Assembly: GCF_001591405.1 (NCBI RefSeq)
Contig: NZ_BCUV01000002.1
Location: 427,440 to 491,439 of the forward strand
DNA length: 64,000 bases
Reading direction: 5' to 3'
DNA from: Janibacter terrae NBRC 107853
GTDB taxonomy: Bacteria > Actinomycetota > Actinomycetes > Actinomycetales > Dermatophilaceae
In this document: piece by piece, positions 16,481 through 26,409 of the stretch
How the letters are laid out: each line of letters starts with the position of its first letter
Numbering within the stretch: position 1 is the stretch's first letter
Translations under genes and position numbers: made by a program
The notes under the pieces: generated by a model
The model's database searches: none
Seen by the model: the letters and a program-made list of their open reading frames with translations, nothing else
What the model was told of the DNA's origin: nothing

Positions 16481-17803
16481 GTGGCGGACGAGCAGCGGGA
16501 CGGCACGACCGGGACGAAGGGGGAGGACGCGCCCCCGGCCGAGGTGGCCGAGACCACGTCCGACACCGCACCCGACGCCGCGCCCGACGCCGCGCCGGAC
16601 ACCGCTCCCGATGAGCACGAGCCCGAGGTGGTCCAGACGACCCAGGGCACGGTCCTCGACCCCGACGAGCGCCCCGAGGCCCCGACCGTCCCCGCCGCCG
16701 AGCTGCACGACGCCGAGCGCGACCACGCCCACGAGGAGGTGCGGCCGGTCCACCGGATCTCGCTGCCGCCGACGCTCACCCTGCTGCTCGGGCTGGCCGC
16801 CGGGATCATCGCCATCGCCGGCCTCAAGCAGGTCGCCGGGATCGTCGCGCCCACCTTCCTCGCCGTCACGCTGATCATCGCCGTCTACCCCGTGTACAAG
16901 GGCATGCGGCGGATCCTGCCGAGCGCCGTCGCCGGGCTGCTGCTCATCGTCATCCTCTACGGGATCCTCGCCGCGCTCGGCGCCTCGATCGCCATCGCCG
17001 CGACCCGCTTCGCCAACGAGCTGACCAAGCCGGCGTACACGAGCACCTTCACCGGGTTCGTCACCGACATCCAGCAGCTGCTCGCCGAGCGCGGGGTCGA
17101 GACGGAGGAGATCAACGACGCGATCAACAACTTCGACCTGCGCAACCTCGCGGGCGTCGCCAGCTCCCTCGCCAACACCGTGACCGGCCTGACGACGACG
17201 ATGCTCTTCCTGCTGACGGTGATGATCTTCCTCGTCATGGACGCCGGCGGCTTCGGCCGGCGGCTCGACGCGATCCACCGGCAAAAACCGGACGTCGCCG
17301 ACGCCCTCGTCGACTTCGGCTACCGCGTGCGCCGGTACTGGATCGTCTCCACGGTCTTCGGCATCATCGTCGCGGTCATCGACTACCTCGCCCTGGCCTG
17401 GCTCGGCGTCCCGCTGGCGATGACCTTCGCCCTGCTGGCCTTCGTCACCAACTACATCCCCAACATCGGCTTCGTGCTCGGCCTCGTCCCGCCGGCCCTC
17501 ATCGGGCTGCTGTCGGGCGGGGTCTCGACGATGGTGTGGGTGATCGTCGTCTACTCGGTCGTCAACTTCGTCGTCCAGACGATCCTGCAGCCGAAGTTCA
17601 CCGGCGACGCCGTCGGCATCAACGCCTCGACGGCCTTCCTGTCGCTCGTCTTCTGGGCGTACGTCTTCGGCGCGCTCGGCGCGCTGCTCGCCATCCCCTT
17701 CACCCTGCTCGTCAAGTCGATGCTCATCGACCGCGACCCCAAGGTGCGCTGGGTCGACCAGTTCATCTCGAGCACGCCCGACGCGTCGGCGCGCCTGCCG
17801 TAA
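16481..17803 (+). CDS. AI-2E family transporter (PerM/YdiK-like permease)
   Basis: A 440-residue membrane protein of the AI-2E exporter family with about eight hydrophobic segments, including ALLAFVTNYIPNIGFVLG, the family hallmark, and VVQTILQPKFTGDAVGINAS. GTG 16481 is chosen because AGGAGGG precedes it by seven bases; the ATG at 16475 would have no spacing. The first 80 or so residues are acidic and disordered with DTAPDAAPDAAPDTAPDE repeats. The family exports varied small molecules; the substrate here is unknown. Confidence 0.87.
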   Translation: MADEQRDGTTGTKGEDAPPAEVAETTSDTAPDAAPDAAPDTAPDEHEPEVVQTTQGTVLDPDERPEAPTVPAAELHDAERDHAHEEVRPVHRISLPPTLTLLLGLAAGIIAIAGLKQVAGIVAPTFLAVTLIIAVYPVYKGMRRILPSAVAGLLLIVILYGILAALGASIAIAATRFANELTKPAYTSTFTGFVTDIQQLLAERGVETEEINDAINNFDLRNLAGVASSLANTVTGLTTTMLFLLTVMIFLVMDAGGFGRRLDAIHRQKPDVADALVDFGYRVRRYWIVSTVFGIIVAVIDYLALAWLGVPLAMTFALLAFVTNYIPNIGFVLGLVPPALIGLLSGGVSTMVWVIVVYSVVNFVVQTILQPKFTGDAVGINASTAFLSLVFWAYVFGALGALLAIPFTLLVKSMLIDRDPKVRWVDQFISSTPDASARLP

Positions 17804-17806
17804 GGT
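17801..17806 (+). promoter_or_regulatory. Putative -10 hexamer (TAAGGT) of prfB
   Basis: TAAGGT ends eight bases before the GTG of prfB and overlaps the TAA stop of the previous gene. It fits the leaderless pattern seen at other genes here, though AAGG could also serve as a ribosome site. Confidence 0.3.
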
Positions 17807-17814
17807 GACCTGCT

Positions 17815-18927
17815 GTGGCTGTCGACTTCGAGACCGAGATCAAGCACCTGCGCACGACCATGGGGTCGGTGCGCGATGTGACCGACGTGCCCGCCCTCGA
17901 GGCGCAGATCGCCGAGCTCGAGCAGCAGGCCGCGGCCCCCGACCTGTGGGACGACCCCGACAAGGCGCAGGGCGTGACCTCCGCCCTCTCCCGCGCCAAC
18001 TCCGAGCTCGAGCGGATCCAGAGCATGGACGCGCGGATCGACGACCTCGAGGCGCTCGTGGAGCTCGGGACGGAGGAGCGCGACGCGGACACGCTCACCG
18101 AGGCCGAGGCCGAGCTGGCCAAGATCCGCAAGGCCGTCGGCCAGCTCGAGGTTCGCACCCTGCTCTCCGGTGAGTACGACGAGCGCGCGGCGGTCGTGAC
18201 GATCCGCGCCGGCGCCGGTGGCGTCGACGCCGCCGACTTCGCCGAGATGCTCATGCGCATGTACCTGCGCTGGGCCGAGCGCCACGGCTACCCGACGAAG
18301 GTCATGGACACCTCCTACGCCGAGGAGGCGGGCCTGAAGTCGGCGACCTTCGAGGTCAACGTCCCCTACGCCTACGGCAACCTCTCGGTCGAAGGGGGGA
18401 CCCACCGCCTCGTGCGCATCTCGCCCTTCGACAACCAGGGTCGTCGCCAGACCTCCTTCGCCGCGGTCGAGGTCATCCCGCTCATCGAGGGCACCGACTC
18501 CATCGAGATCCCGGAGAACGAGCTCAAGATCGACGTCTTCCGCTCCTCCGGCCCGGGCGGCCAGTCGGTCAACACCACCGACTCCGCGGTGCGCATGACG
18601 CACATCCCGACGGGGATCGTCGTGTCGATGCAGAACGAGAAGTCGCAGATCCAGAACCGTGCCGCCGCGCTGCGCGTCATGCAGTCGCGCCTGCTCCTGG
18701 CCAAGCGGGCCGAGGAGGCCGCCGAGCGCAAGGAGCTCGCCGGCGACGTCAAGGCCACCTGGGGCGACCAGATGCGCTCCTACGTGCTCAACCCGTACCA
18801 GATGGTCAAGGACCTGCGCACCGAGCAGGAGACCGGCAACCCGAGCGCCGTCTTCGACGGTGAGATCGACTCCTTCATCGAGGCCGGCATCCGCTGGCGC
18901 ATCGAGCAGGCCAAGGCCGAGGCCTGA
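17815..18927 (+). CDS. prfB: Peptide chain release factor 2
   Basis: A 370-residue class I release factor with the GGQ motif in [20 protein letters not shown] and the conserved [21 protein letters not shown]. It recognises UGA/UAA stops on the ribosome. The frame is continuous from GTG 17815, so the autoregulatory +1 frameshift of many prfB genes is absent, as usual in actinobacteria. The position just upstream of ftsEX and smpB is conserved in this phylum. Confidence 0.95.
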   Translation: MAVDFETEIKHLRTTMGSVRDVTDVPALEAQIAELEQQAAAPDLWDDPDKAQGVTSALSRANSELERIQSMDARIDDLEALVELGTEERDADTLTEAEAELAKIRKAVGQLEVRTLLSGEYDERAAVVTIRAGAGGVDAADFAEMLMRMYLRWAERHGYPTKVMDTSYAEEAGLKSATFEVNVPYAYGNLSVEGGTHRLVRISPFDNQGRRQTSFAAVEVIPLIEGTDSIEIPENELKIDVFRSSGPGGQSVNTTDSAVRMTHIPTGIVVSMQNEKSQIQNRAAALRVMQSRLLLAKRAEEAAERKELAGDVKATWGDQMRSYVLNPYQMVKDLRTEQETGNPSAVFDGEIDSFIEAGIRWRIEQAKAEA

Positions 18928-19046
18928 GCCGACCGCGACCTCGGACCTAACGCGCCGAGGTCACGAGATTGTCACGGACCGTCCACCCGTGCGGCTTATC
19001 CTGCAGGCGGCCGTGTCCCCTTCGTCCCTGAGGCCTGCTGCAGCTG

Positions 19047-19874
19047 ATGATCCGCTTCGAGAACGTCACCAAGAGATACCCCAACCAGAGCCATCCCGCG
19101 CTCGACGGGATCGACCTGAACATCGACCGCGGGGAGTTCGTCTTCATCGTCGGCGCCTCGGGCTCGGGCAAGTCGACCCTCGTGCGGCTGACGATCCGTG
19201 AGGAGATCGTCACCTCCGGGCGGCTGCTCGTCGGGGGCCACGACCTGCGCAAGCTGCCGCAGCGCAAGGTGCCGCAGCTGCGGCGTCAGGTGGGGACGAT
19301 CTTCCAGGACTTCCGGCTGCTGCCGAACAAGACCGTGGAGCACAACGTGGCGTACGCCCTGCAGGTCATCGGCCGCCCGCGCCGCGCGATCCGGGCGCTC
19401 GTGCCCGAGACCCTCGAGCTCGTCGGCCTCGCGGGCATGGAGAAGCGCATGCCCCACGAGCTCTCCGGTGGTGAGCAGCAGCGGGTGGCCATCGCCCGCG
19501 CGGTCGTCAACAAGCCGCCGGTGCTCCTGGCGGACGAGCCCACAGGCAACCTCGACCCCGCGACCAGCCTCGACATCGTGGGCCTGCTGCGCCGCATCCA
19601 CGACTCCGGCACGACGATCGTCATGGCCACCCACGACAACGTCATCGTCGACGAGATGCGCAAGCGGGTCGTCGAGCTCGAGGGCGGCGTGATCGTCCGC
19701 GACGAGGAGGGCGGGAGCTACGTGCCGCGCATCGTGGACTCGCGTGACCGCGAGGACCGCGCCGCCGAGCACGAAGGGGGCGTGGAGCCCCGCGAGGACC
19801 CGGCGGACCGCCCCCTGGGTGAGGTGCACGCCCTCGACGACTGGGACGACGACGCGGAGGACCTGCTGCGATGA
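19047..19874 (+). CDS. ftsE: Cell division ATPase FtsE with acidic C-terminal extension
   Basis: An ABC ATPase with Walker [11 protein letters not shown]-loop [12 protein letters not shown], signature ELSGGEQQR and Walker [13 protein letters not shown]. It works with FtsX at the division site to activate cell-wall hydrolases. The usual FtsE is about 229 residues; this one has 275, with about 45 extra acidic residues ([14 protein letters not shown]..., ending [12 protein letters not shown]). The stop overlaps the ftsX start (ATGA). Confidence 0.94.
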   Translation: MIRFENVTKRYPNQSHPALDGIDLNIDRGEFVFIVGASGSGKSTLVRLTIREEIVTSGRLLVGGHDLRKLPQRKVPQLRRQVGTIFQDFRLLPNKTVEHNVAYALQVIGRPRRAIRALVPETLELVGLAGMEKRMPHELSGGEQQRVAIARAVVNKPPVLLADEPTGNLDPATSLDIVGLLRRIHDSGTTIVMATHDNVIVDEMRKRVVELEGGVIVRDEEGGSYVPRIVDSRDREDRAAEHEGGVEPREDPADRPLGEVHALDDWDDDAEDLLR

Positions 19875-20779
19875 GGCCGACCTCGGTACTCGCCGATGCC
19901 TGGGAGGGCCTGCGGCGCAACAAGTCGATCGCCGTCTCGGTGATCCTCGTGACGATGATCTCGCTGTACCTGCTCGGCGTGGGCCTGCTCGCCCAGCGGC
20001 AGGTCGACCAGATGAAGGGCTACTGGTACGACCGCGTCCAGGTCTCGATCTACATGTGCACCGAGACCTCCGCGCAGCCCAACTGCTCGACCGGGGCGGC
20101 CACCCAGGACCAGAAGGACTCGGTGGACGCGCAGCTGGAGGAGATGAAGCCCCTCGTCAAGGACGTCTACTACGAGTCCGAGGAGGAGGCGTACAAGCGC
20201 TTCAAGCAGGACTACAAGAACTCCCCGCTCGCCGGGCACATCCGCGTCGGCGACATCCCGCCGAGCTACCGCGTCCAGCTCTCCGACCCGGAGGAGTACG
20301 AGACGGTCGCCTCCGCCTTCGAGGGGGCGCCCGGCGTGGCGAGCGTGCCCAACCTGCGCGAGGTCTTCGCCCCGCTCTTCCGGGCGATCAACATCATGAC
20401 CGTCGTGATGGTCGGTCTGGCGGCGCTCACCCTCATCTCGGCCGTGCTCCTCATGGCGACGACGATCCGGCAGGCGGCCTTCACCCGCCGTCGTGAGATC
20501 GCCATCATGAAGCTCGTCGGTGCGTCCAACCGGACGATCCGTACCCCCTTCATCATCGAGACCGTCGCGTCCGGCCTCATCGGGGCGGTGATGGCGGTGG
20601 GCCTGCTCTGGTTGTCGGCGTGGGCGCTCTTCGACCGATACCTGTTGCAGGAGAACGCCGGTACCGCCTTCATCTCCGCGAGCGATGTCTGGCTCATCGC
20701 CCCCTTCATGCTCGTCGGGGTGGTCGTGCTGGCCGTGGGGACGTCGACGGTGACCCTGTGGCGCTACCTGCGGGTGTGA
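19871..20779 (+). CDS. ftsX: Cell division membrane protein FtsX
   Basis: A 302-residue FtsX: one N-terminal helix, an extracytoplasmic domain of about 140 residues with two cysteines ([12 protein letters not shown]), then three helices carrying the FtsX permease-like motif [25 protein letters not shown]. It relays FtsE ATP hydrolysis to an outside peptidoglycan hydrolase, plausibly the M23 protein encoded just downstream. Confidence 0.94.
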   Translation: MRPTSVLADAWEGLRRNKSIAVSVILVTMISLYLLGVGLLAQRQVDQMKGYWYDRVQVSIYMCTETSAQPNCSTGAATQDQKDSVDAQLEEMKPLVKDVYYESEEEAYKRFKQDYKNSPLAGHIRVGDIPPSYRVQLSDPEEYETVASAFEGAPGVASVPNLREVFAPLFRAINIMTVVMVGLAALTLISAVLLMATTIRQAAFTRRREIAIMKLVGASNRTIRTPFIIETVASGLIGAVMAVGLLWLSAWALFDRYLLQENAGTAFISASDVWLIAPFMLVGVVVLAVGTSTVTLWRYLRV

Positions 20780-20843
20780 CGGGGCGCGCCGAGGGCGCGA
20801 GGGTGCTGTGCACCGGTCGGGTTCGTCGTTACCGTTGACCTCG

Positions 20844-22220
20844 ATGTCCCGCCCCTCACGTCCCCAGGTCTCCGCGCGCGCCCGTGCCCTCACCGGCGCC
20901 GCGCTCTCGGTCTGCCTGCTCGGCGGCGTCGTCGGCTACGCCCACGCGGCCGACCCGGACCCGCAGGAGAAGAAGAACCGGGTCGACAGCCAGCTCTCCG
21001 ACGCCCGCGGTGACCTCCACGAGTCGTCCAAGGAGCTCGTCAGCGCGTACGAGAAGCTCAAGGCCACCCGCAACAAGCTGCCCGGGGCGCGCAGCGCCGC
21101 GGCCGCCGCCGAGCGGGCCGAGACGACGGCGAAGGGGGAGTACGACGACGCCGTCGCCGCGTACGAGCTCGCCCGGGCCAACGAGCGCAAGGCCGAGAAG
21201 CAGCTGAAGTCGACCAGCTCCAAGATCACCACCTCGCGGCGCGCGGTGGCCGGCTTCGCCGGGCAGGTCTACCAGCAGCAGGGCATCGGGACGATGTCCG
21301 TCGCCGTCGGCAACGAGGACCCCGGGACCTTCGTCGACAAGATGATCATGGCCGAGTCCGTCGGTGACTCCCAGAGCTCGGCGCTGCAGGAGCTGAGCAC
21401 CTCCCGCGCCAACCTCGTCTCGACCGGGGACCGGCTGCAGGCGCTGCGGCAGAAGACCAAGGACGCCAAGACCGACAAGGAGAGCAAGCTCTCCACGGCG
21501 AAGGTCGCCAGCGACAAGGCCGACTCCACGCAGCGCAAGCTCGAGGGCCTCGAGAGCGACCAGACGAGCCAGGCCGCGACGTTGCGCCGGGAGAAGGCCA
21601 AGGACAAGCGCCAGGTCGACAGCCTCCAGGCGCAGTCGGACAAGCTGACCAAGATCCTCGAGGAGCGGGCCCGCAAGGCGCGCATCCGCGAGGCCGAGAT
21701 CCGCCGGGCCCGCGAGGCCCAGGCCGCCCGCGAGGCAGAGGCTCGCCGTCGGGCCGCGGCCTCGACCCCGAGCGCGGCCGCCGCGCCGGCCGACCCCAAC
21801 CCGCCGGCCCCGACGAGCAGCGGCGTGCTGCAGGCGCCGAGCAGTGCTCCCGCCAGCTCGGAGTTCGGGCTGCGCTTCCACCCGATCCACCAGACCTGGC
21901 GGCTGCACGCCGGCCGCGACTACGCCGGCGCCTGCGGCTCCCCGGTCTTCGCCGCGACCGACGGCACGATCATCGCCGCGAACCCACCCGGCGCGACCGG
22001 CGGCTACGGCAACCAGATCGTCATCGACCACGGCATCAAGCGGGGTTCCTCGCTCGCCACGACGTACAACCACCTGCAGTCCTTCGCGGTGCGCAGCGGC
22101 CACGTCAGCCGCGGCCAGGTCATCGGCTACGTCGGGACCACCGGGACGTCGACCGGGTGCCACCTGCACTTCGAGACCCGCGCCAACGGCACGCCCGTCG
22201 ACCCGCGCGGCTGGCTCTGA
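20844..22220 (+). CDS. Coiled-coil M23 (LytM) peptidoglycan hydrolase, FtsEX partner candidate
   Basis: A 458-residue secreted protein: signal peptide ending GYAHAADP, a long coiled coil (about residues 40-320, rich in Lys/Glu/Ala), then a LytM domain with zinc ligands in [11 protein letters not shown] (H-x3-D) and HLHFE (HxH). This is the plan of EnvC/RipC-like activator or hydrolase proteins controlled by FtsEX. ATG 20844 is preferred for its signal peptide and for TACCGT eight bases upstream; a GTG at 20808 in frame is the alternative. Confidence 0.88.
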   Translation: MSRPSRPQVSARARALTGAALSVCLLGGVVGYAHAADPDPQEKKNRVDSQLSDARGDLHESSKELVSAYEKLKATRNKLPGARSAAAAAERAETTAKGEYDDAVAAYELARANERKAEKQLKSTSSKITTSRRAVAGFAGQVYQQQGIGTMSVAVGNEDPGTFVDKMIMAESVGDSQSSALQELSTSRANLVSTGDRLQALRQKTKDAKTDKESKLSTAKVASDKADSTQRKLEGLESDQTSQAATLRREKAKDKRQVDSLQAQSDKLTKILEERARKARIREAEIRRAREAQAAREAEARRRAAASTPSAAAAPADPNPPAPTSSGVLQAPSSAPASSEFGLRFHPIHQTWRLHAGRDYAGACGSPVFAATDGTIIAANPPGATGGYGNQIVIDHGIKRGSSLATTYNHLQSFAVRSGHVSRGQVIGYVGTTGTSTGCHLHFETRANGTPVDPRGWL

Positions 22221-22308
22221 CCTCCCTTCGGCACAACTGACGGGACTCCGCGCGCCCGACGGGGTACGGTGGCCCGTCACCAACCGGACCTGCGAAGGGG
22301 GGACCACC

Positions 22309-22785
22309 ATGGCCAAGAAGACCGCCCAGGGCGAGCTCGTCGTCGCGCGCAACCGCAAGGCCCGCCACGACTACCTCATCGAGGACACGTACGAGGCCGG
22401 CCTCGCGCTCATGGGCACGGAGGTCAAGGCGCTGCGCATGGGCCGCGCCAGCCTGGTCGACGGGTACGCCATCTTCTACGGGGACGAGCTCTACCTCGAG
22501 GGCGTGCACATCCCGGAGTACGTGCAGGGCACCTGGACCAACCACACCCCGCGCCGCCGGCGCAAGCTGCTGCTCCACCGCGCCGAGCTCGACAAGATCG
22601 CCGCGAAGGTGCAGGGGAGCGGGCGCACGATCGTCCCACTGTCCCTGTACTTCAAGAACGGCCGGGTCAAGGTCGAGATCGCGACCGCCACCGGCAAGAA
22701 GGCCTACGACAAGCGGCACGCGCTGCGCGAGCGGCAGGACCGGCGGGAGACCGACCGGGCCGTCTTCGGTCGCGGACGCGACTGA
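22309..22785 (+). CDS. smpB: tmRNA-binding protein SmpB
   Basis: A 158-residue SmpB with N-terminal [31 protein letters not shown] and the basic C-terminal tail ([19 protein letters not shown]). It delivers tmRNA to stalled ribosomes. GAAGGGGGG lies upstream of ATG 22309. The tmRNA gene follows 79 bases downstream, so the whole trans-translation unit is here. Confidence 0.96.
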   Translation: MAKKTAQGELVVARNRKARHDYLIEDTYEAGLALMGTEVKALRMGRASLVDGYAIFYGDELYLEGVHIPEYVQGTWTNHTPRRRRKLLLHRAELDKIAAKVQGSGRTIVPLSLYFKNGRVKVEIATATGKKAYDKRHALRERQDRRETDRAVFGRGRD

Positions 22786-22864
22786 CGGGAATGCGTTTGG
22801 CCTCTCGCGTCGTTGAGGGGATACTGAGAGAGCACAACTGAACAGCGTGACGTGTCCCTCCCAT

Positions 22865-23231
22865 GGGGGTGATCGGTTTCGACATTGGCCGGTCCTTCAG
22901 GAGAAGCGGGTCGAGGATGCACGGTCATCTCGTCAACGCCCCGTGCAAAACCCATAGGTGCCAACTCCAAGCGCACCGACTTCGCCCTCGCCGCCTGAGC
23001 GAGCCCGAAGTCCGTTGGCCTAGGCTTGATCTCGGCCTAGATCCCAGCGTCAGCTAGAGATCTTGCTGCAGTGCCATGTCACGGGGTACTGCGGGACTCT
23101 TACGTGACTGGGCCTGTCGGGGAACGTGTGCGCGCGAGCCCCGGGGCCGAGAAAATCCATAGCGCACTGCACCCGGAGAAGTCCTGATTGTCTGCCAGTG
23201 GACGCGGGTTCGATTCCCGCCACCTCCACCA
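22865..23231 (+). ncRNA. ssrA: Transfer-messenger RNA (tmRNA)
   Basis: About 367 nt. The 5' end GGGGGTGATCGGTTTCGAC pairs with the 3' end to form a tRNA-like acceptor stem (GGGGGUG with CACCUCC, one G-U), then A and an encoded CCA. The T-arm GGTTCGATTCC is present near the 3' end. The tag reading frame at 22960-22998 encodes ANSKRTDFALAA followed by TGA, a typical actinobacterial proteolysis tag. It frees stalled ribosomes and marks the product for degradation. The 5' end could differ by a base or two. Confidence 0.95.
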
Positions 23232-23257
23232 CCTGGGCCACGTCACGCAGCACGCAC

Positions 23258-23294
23258 GACGAAGGGCGGGACCATCGCGGTCCCGCCCCTCGTC
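23258..23294. terminator. Bidirectional terminator between tmRNA and csbD
   Basis: GGGCGGGACC-ATCGC-GGTCCCGCCC forms a perfect ten-base stem, extended by GACGA/TCGTC with one mismatch. It lies between the convergent tmRNA and csbD and carries the GAAGGG-type arm seen in other terminators here. Confidence 0.85.
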
Positions 23295-23315
23295 ATGTGC
23301 GTGGGGTTCAGCGCC

Positions 23316-23486
23316 TCACTTGAAGGCGTCCTTGACCTTCTCGCCGGCGGCCTTGAGGTCGCCCTTGGTCTCCTGGGCCTGGCCCTCGGCCTGCAGGTCC
23401 TCGTCGTCGGTGGCGTCGCCAGCGGCGCCCTTGGCCTTGCCCGCGAGCTGGTCCTTGGTGTTCTCGATCTTGTCGTCGATACCCAT
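23316..23486 (-). CDS. CsbD family stress protein
   Basis: A 56-residue hydrophilic protein, MGIDDKIENTKDQLAGKAKG...EKVKDAFK, matching the CsbD fold family (general stress proteins of unknown mechanism). AGGAGGAC precedes the ATG at 23486. It is a single gene between two terminator or promoter regions. Confidence 0.85.
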   Translation of the reverse strand: MGIDDKIENTKDQLAGKAKGAAGDATDDEDLQAEGQAQETKGDLKAAGEKVKDAFK

Positions 23487-23584
23487 GGAGTCCTCCTGGT
23501 CGTGGTTGGTCTCTCCACCTCACCACAGGTCGCGCCGACGCGCCAGTGCTCCTCGCGGAGGACGGGTCGACGCGGTGGGGAGCG

Positions 23585-23959
23585 TCAGCCCGCGGAGCCC
23601 TCACGGGCCGCGACCTGGGCCTTGACCTCGTCCATGTCGACGTCCTGGACGGCGTCGAGCAGCTGCTCGAACTGGGCCTTGGGCAGGGCGCCGGCGCTCT
23701 GGTGCAGCAGGATGCCGTCGCGGAAGGCCATCAGGGTCGGGACCGACGAGACATTGGCGAGGGAGGCCAGCTCCGGGTTGTCGTCGATGTCGACCTTGGC
23801 GAAGGTGATGTCCTCGCGGTCGTCCGCGGCGGCCTCGAAGACCGGGGCGAACTGACGGCACGGGCCGCACCACGACGCCCAGAAGTCCACGACGACCGTG
23901 CCGTCGCCGGTGACGGTGGAGCGGAAGGTCTCGAGATCGAGGTCGGTGATCTTGCTCAT
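23585..23959 (-). CDS. trxA: Thioredoxin
   Basis: A 124-residue thioredoxin with the redox motif WCGPC (ASWCGPCRQFAP) and the cis-proline loop SSVPTL. It has a 20-residue C-terminal tail after the fold (DVDMDEVKAQVAAREGSAG). It reduces protein disulfides in the cytoplasm. TACAGT lies seven bases before the ATG. Confidence 0.93.
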   Translation of the reverse strand: MSKITDLDLETFRSTVTGDGTVVVDFWASWCGPCRQFAPVFEAAADDREDITFAKVDIDDNPELASLANVSSVPTLMAFRDGILLHQSAGALPKAQFEQLLDAVQDVDMDEVKAQVAAREGSAG

Positions 23960-23966
23960 GACATCA

Positions 23967-23972
23967 ACTGTA
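23967..23972 (-). promoter_or_regulatory. Putative -10 hexamer (TACAGT) for leaderless trxA
   Basis: On the minus strand TACAGT is followed by seven bases and then the trxA ATG; there is no ribosome site. The same spacing recurs at several genes in the window. Confidence 0.5.
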
Positions 23973-24020
23973 GGCCGACCTGGGCGCGGGTGCTTCGGGG
24001 TGGTGTGCTGTGCTGGCCCG

Positions 24021-24392
24021 GTGCCCGTACCGCAGACCCGCCGTCGGCTCCTCCGGGTGGCGTTCGCGCTCGTCGTCCTCCTCCAGCTCGTGGTCCTCTA
24101 CGCGCCGCAGGTGCCGGGGCCGCCGTCGCCGGTTCCCCACGGGGACAAGGTGGTCCACGCCTTCGTCTTCGGCCTGCCCGTGCTCGTCGCCGGTCTGGCC
24201 CGCCGCAGACGGTGGCCCGCCGCAGCCCTGCTGTGCGCCGTGCACGCACCTGTGAGCGAGGTCATGCAGCACGCGGTCCTCGCGCACCGCTCCGGTGACC
24301 CGTGGGACGTCCTCGCCGACCTCGTCGGTGTCGGCCTCGCAGCAATAGCGGTACCATTGGTGATTCGGCGACCGCGTCGTCGCCGCTCCTAG
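24021..24392 (+). CDS. VanZ-like small membrane protein
   Basis: About 123 residues with the VanZ-family pattern: an N-terminal helix, HGDKVVHAFVFGLPVLVAG, then HAPVSEVMQHAVLAHRSGDPWDVLADLVGVGLAAIAVP, where the Glu, Arg and Asp residues are conserved. Function of such proteins is unclear; some affect glycopeptide resistance or envelope traits. GTG 24021 is chosen to give a short basic N-terminus; GTG 24000 and 24003 are possible. Divergent from trxA. Confidence 0.65.
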   Translation: MPVPQTRRRLLRVAFALVVLLQLVVLYAPQVPGPPSPVPHGDKVVHAFVFGLPVLVAGLARRRRWPAAALLCAVHAPVSEVMQHAVLAHRSGDPWDVLADLVGVGLAAIAVPLVIRRPRRRRS

Positions 24393-24480
24393 GAACTCGC
24401 ACGATCGCTTTCGACTCTGGTGTCGCCCGCGCCCCACGTGTGCGGGTTTGCCCATTCACCAAGAGATTGAGAGCACCGAC

Positions 24481-26400
24481 GTGCCCCCGAAGAAGAAGCC
24501 CCGCTGGACCACCTCGCAGAAGAGCTCGGCGAAGAAGAACGCTCCCGTCAAGGGACCCAAGAAGCCCCACCACCGCGGCCAGGCGCCGACCGACGCGCCC
24601 CGCGCCAAGGAGCGCTGGCGCGACCGCGACGAGTCCTCCTCCGGCGACCGGCCCAAGCGCGTGCGCCGCGACGGCACCGAGGACCGCGGCCAGCGGACGT
24701 GGGAGCGTCGCGAGGACCGCGGCCGTTTCCAGCGCCGTGACGACCGGGACGACCGTCGTGGTGGCGGTTTCCAGCGCCGCGACGACCGGGACGACCGCGG
24801 CTTCGAGCGCCGCGAGGACCGCCGGCGCGGCCCCGCCCCGCGTTTCGACCGCGAGCAGACGGGTGGCCGCCCGTCGCGCGGCCACCGCGACAACGACGAC
24901 CGTCGGCGCGGTCCCGCACCCCGCTTCGAGCGCGAGCAGAACCGCCGCGGCGCCGCCCCCCGCTTCGAGCGTCCCGACCGAGCGGACCGCTTCGAGCGCA
25001 CCGAGGACCCCGAGGCCCTGCGCCAGGAGGCCGACACCTGGACCTCCTCCGCCCGCACCTCGCTGAGCGGACCCGTCGACGTGGCCGAGGACAACGGCTT
25101 CGCCGCGCTCGGCGTGCCCGAGGTGCTCGTGGAGCGACTCGCGCGCGACGCCATCACCACCCCCTTCGCCATCCAGGCCGCCGCGATCCCGGACGCCCTC
25201 GCGGGCAAGGACGTGCTCGGCCGCGGCCAGACCGGCTCCGGCAAGACGCTGGCCTTCGGCCTGCCGATGCTCGCCCGTCTGGCCGGCGGCCGCGCCCGCA
25301 GCCGCAAGCCCCGCGGTCTCGTCCTCGTCCCGACCCGTGAGCTGGCCATGCAGGTGAGCGACTCCCTCGAGCCGCTCGTCCACGTCAGCGGCCTGCGGAT
25401 CAAGCTCGTCGCCGGCGGCCTGTCCTACACCGGCCAGACCGCGGCGCTCGACAAGGGCGTCGACGTGCTCGTCGCGACCCCGGGTCGCCTCGTCGACCTG
25501 CTCGACCGCGGCGCGCTGACGCTCGACGAGGTCGAGGTGGCCGTCCTCGACGAGGCCGACCACATGGCCGACATGGGCTTCCTGCCCTCGGTCACGCGGA
25601 TCCTCGACGACTGCCGTCCCGGTGGCCAGCGGTTGCTCTTCTCCGCGACGCTCGACCGCGGCGTCGGCGACCTCGTCGCGGCGTACATGAGCGACCCGGT
25701 GACGCACAGCACCGACGAGGCCTCCGCGAGCGTCTCGACGATGGAGCACCACCTCATGCTCATCGAGCCCAACATCAAGAAGCAGATCACCGCGCGGATC
25801 GCCTCGCGTCCCGGTCGTACCGTCGTCTTCGCGCGGACCAAGCTCGGCTGCGAGCGGATCGCCGGCGAGCTGCGGGAGGCCGGCGTCGCCGCGGCCCCGC
25901 TGCACGGTGGCCTCAGCCAGTCGCAGCGCAACAAGACGATCGGTGCCTTCCGCACCGGCTCGCTGCCGGTCCTCGTCGCCACTGACGTCGCCGCCCGCGG
26001 CATCCACGTCGACGACGTCTCGCTCGTCATGCAGGTGGACCCCCCGGGTGACCACAAGGACTACCTCCACCGCGCCGGTCGTACCGCCCGCGCGGGCGAG
26101 AAGGGCAGCGTCGTGACGCTCGTCCTCCCGCACCAGCGCAAGGAGGTCACGCGCATGGCCGCGGAGGCTGGTCTCGAGGCGCGCCCGGTGAGGACCGAGC
26201 TCGACCACGAGGTCCTCTCCGACGTCGGTGCCGTCGAGCCGAGCGGGGTGCCGATCTCCGACGCGGACTTCCGCAAGCTCGTCGACCCGCGCCCGGCGCG
26301 TCGTCACTCCGGCACCCGCGGGCCGCGCGGCGCGCGGGACCACCGTGATGGTGGCCGCGGCGGTCGTCAGGGCGGGTACCGCGGACGCCCCCGGGACTAA
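24481..26400 (+). CDS. DEAD-box RNA helicase with RGG/RD-rich tails
   Basis: A 639-residue ATP-dependent RNA helicase. The core begins near residue 210: Q-motif FAIQAAAIPDAL, motif I GQTGSGKT, motif II DEAD, SAT (FSATLDRG), and motif VI HRAGRTAR. Before it lies a 200-residue disordered basic region with RRDDRDDRG, RRGPAPRFER and similar imperfect repeats; the C-terminus is RG-rich. Such tails bind RNA and favour condensates. It probably remodels structured RNA or ribosomes, often in cold. GTG 24481 is preferred over TTG 24448. Confidence 0.9.
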   Translation: MPPKKKPRWTTSQKSSAKKNAPVKGPKKPHHRGQAPTDAPRAKERWRDRDESSSGDRPKRVRRDGTEDRGQRTWERREDRGRFQRRDDRDDRRGGGFQRRDDRDDRGFERREDRRRGPAPRFDREQTGGRPSRGHRDNDDRRRGPAPRFEREQNRRGAAPRFERPDRADRFERTEDPEALRQEADTWTSSARTSLSGPVDVAEDNGFAALGVPEVLVERLARDAITTPFAIQAAAIPDALAGKDVLGRGQTGSGKTLAFGLPMLARLAGGRARSRKPRGLVLVPTRELAMQVSDSLEPLVHVSGLRIKLVAGGLSYTGQTAALDKGVDVLVATPGRLVDLLDRGALTLDEVEVAVLDEADHMADMGFLPSVTRILDDCRPGGQRLLFSATLDRGVGDLVAAYMSDPVTHSTDEASASVSTMEHHLMLIEPNIKKQITARIASRPGRTVVFARTKLGCERIAGELREAGVAAAPLHGGLSQSQRNKTIGAFRTGSLPVLVATDVAARGIHVDDVSLVMQVDPPGDHKDYLHRAGRTARAGEKGSVVTLVLPHQRKEVTRMAAEAGLEARPVRTELDHEVLSDVGAVEPSGVPISDADFRKLVDPRPARRHSGTRGPRGARDHRDGGRGGRQGGYRGRPRD

Positions 26401-26403
26401 CCT
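26398..26403 (+). promoter_or_regulatory. Putative -10 hexamer (TAACCT) of the YqgE gene
   Basis: TAACCT overlaps the TAA stop of the helicase gene and ends six bases before the next ATG. It fits the leaderless pattern in this genome; GAGGG in the spacer could alternatively act as a weak ribosome site. Confidence 0.35.
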
Positions 26404-26409
26404 GAGGGC

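Noticed and set aside
17815..18000. Programmed frameshift in prfB
   Set aside because: The prfB frame is continuous from the start; no internal in-frame TGA with a slippery CTT is present.
22786..22864. Promoter of ssrA (TTTGGC ... GATACT)
   Set aside because: A possible -35/-10 pair at about 22796 and 22819 exists but would start some 40 bases before the mature 5' end; too uncertain to list.
24720..24990. Direct DNA repeats that could suggest a CRISPR array
   Set aside because: They are in-frame codon repeats (Arg/Asp-rich) inside the helicase gene, with no spacers or cas genes.
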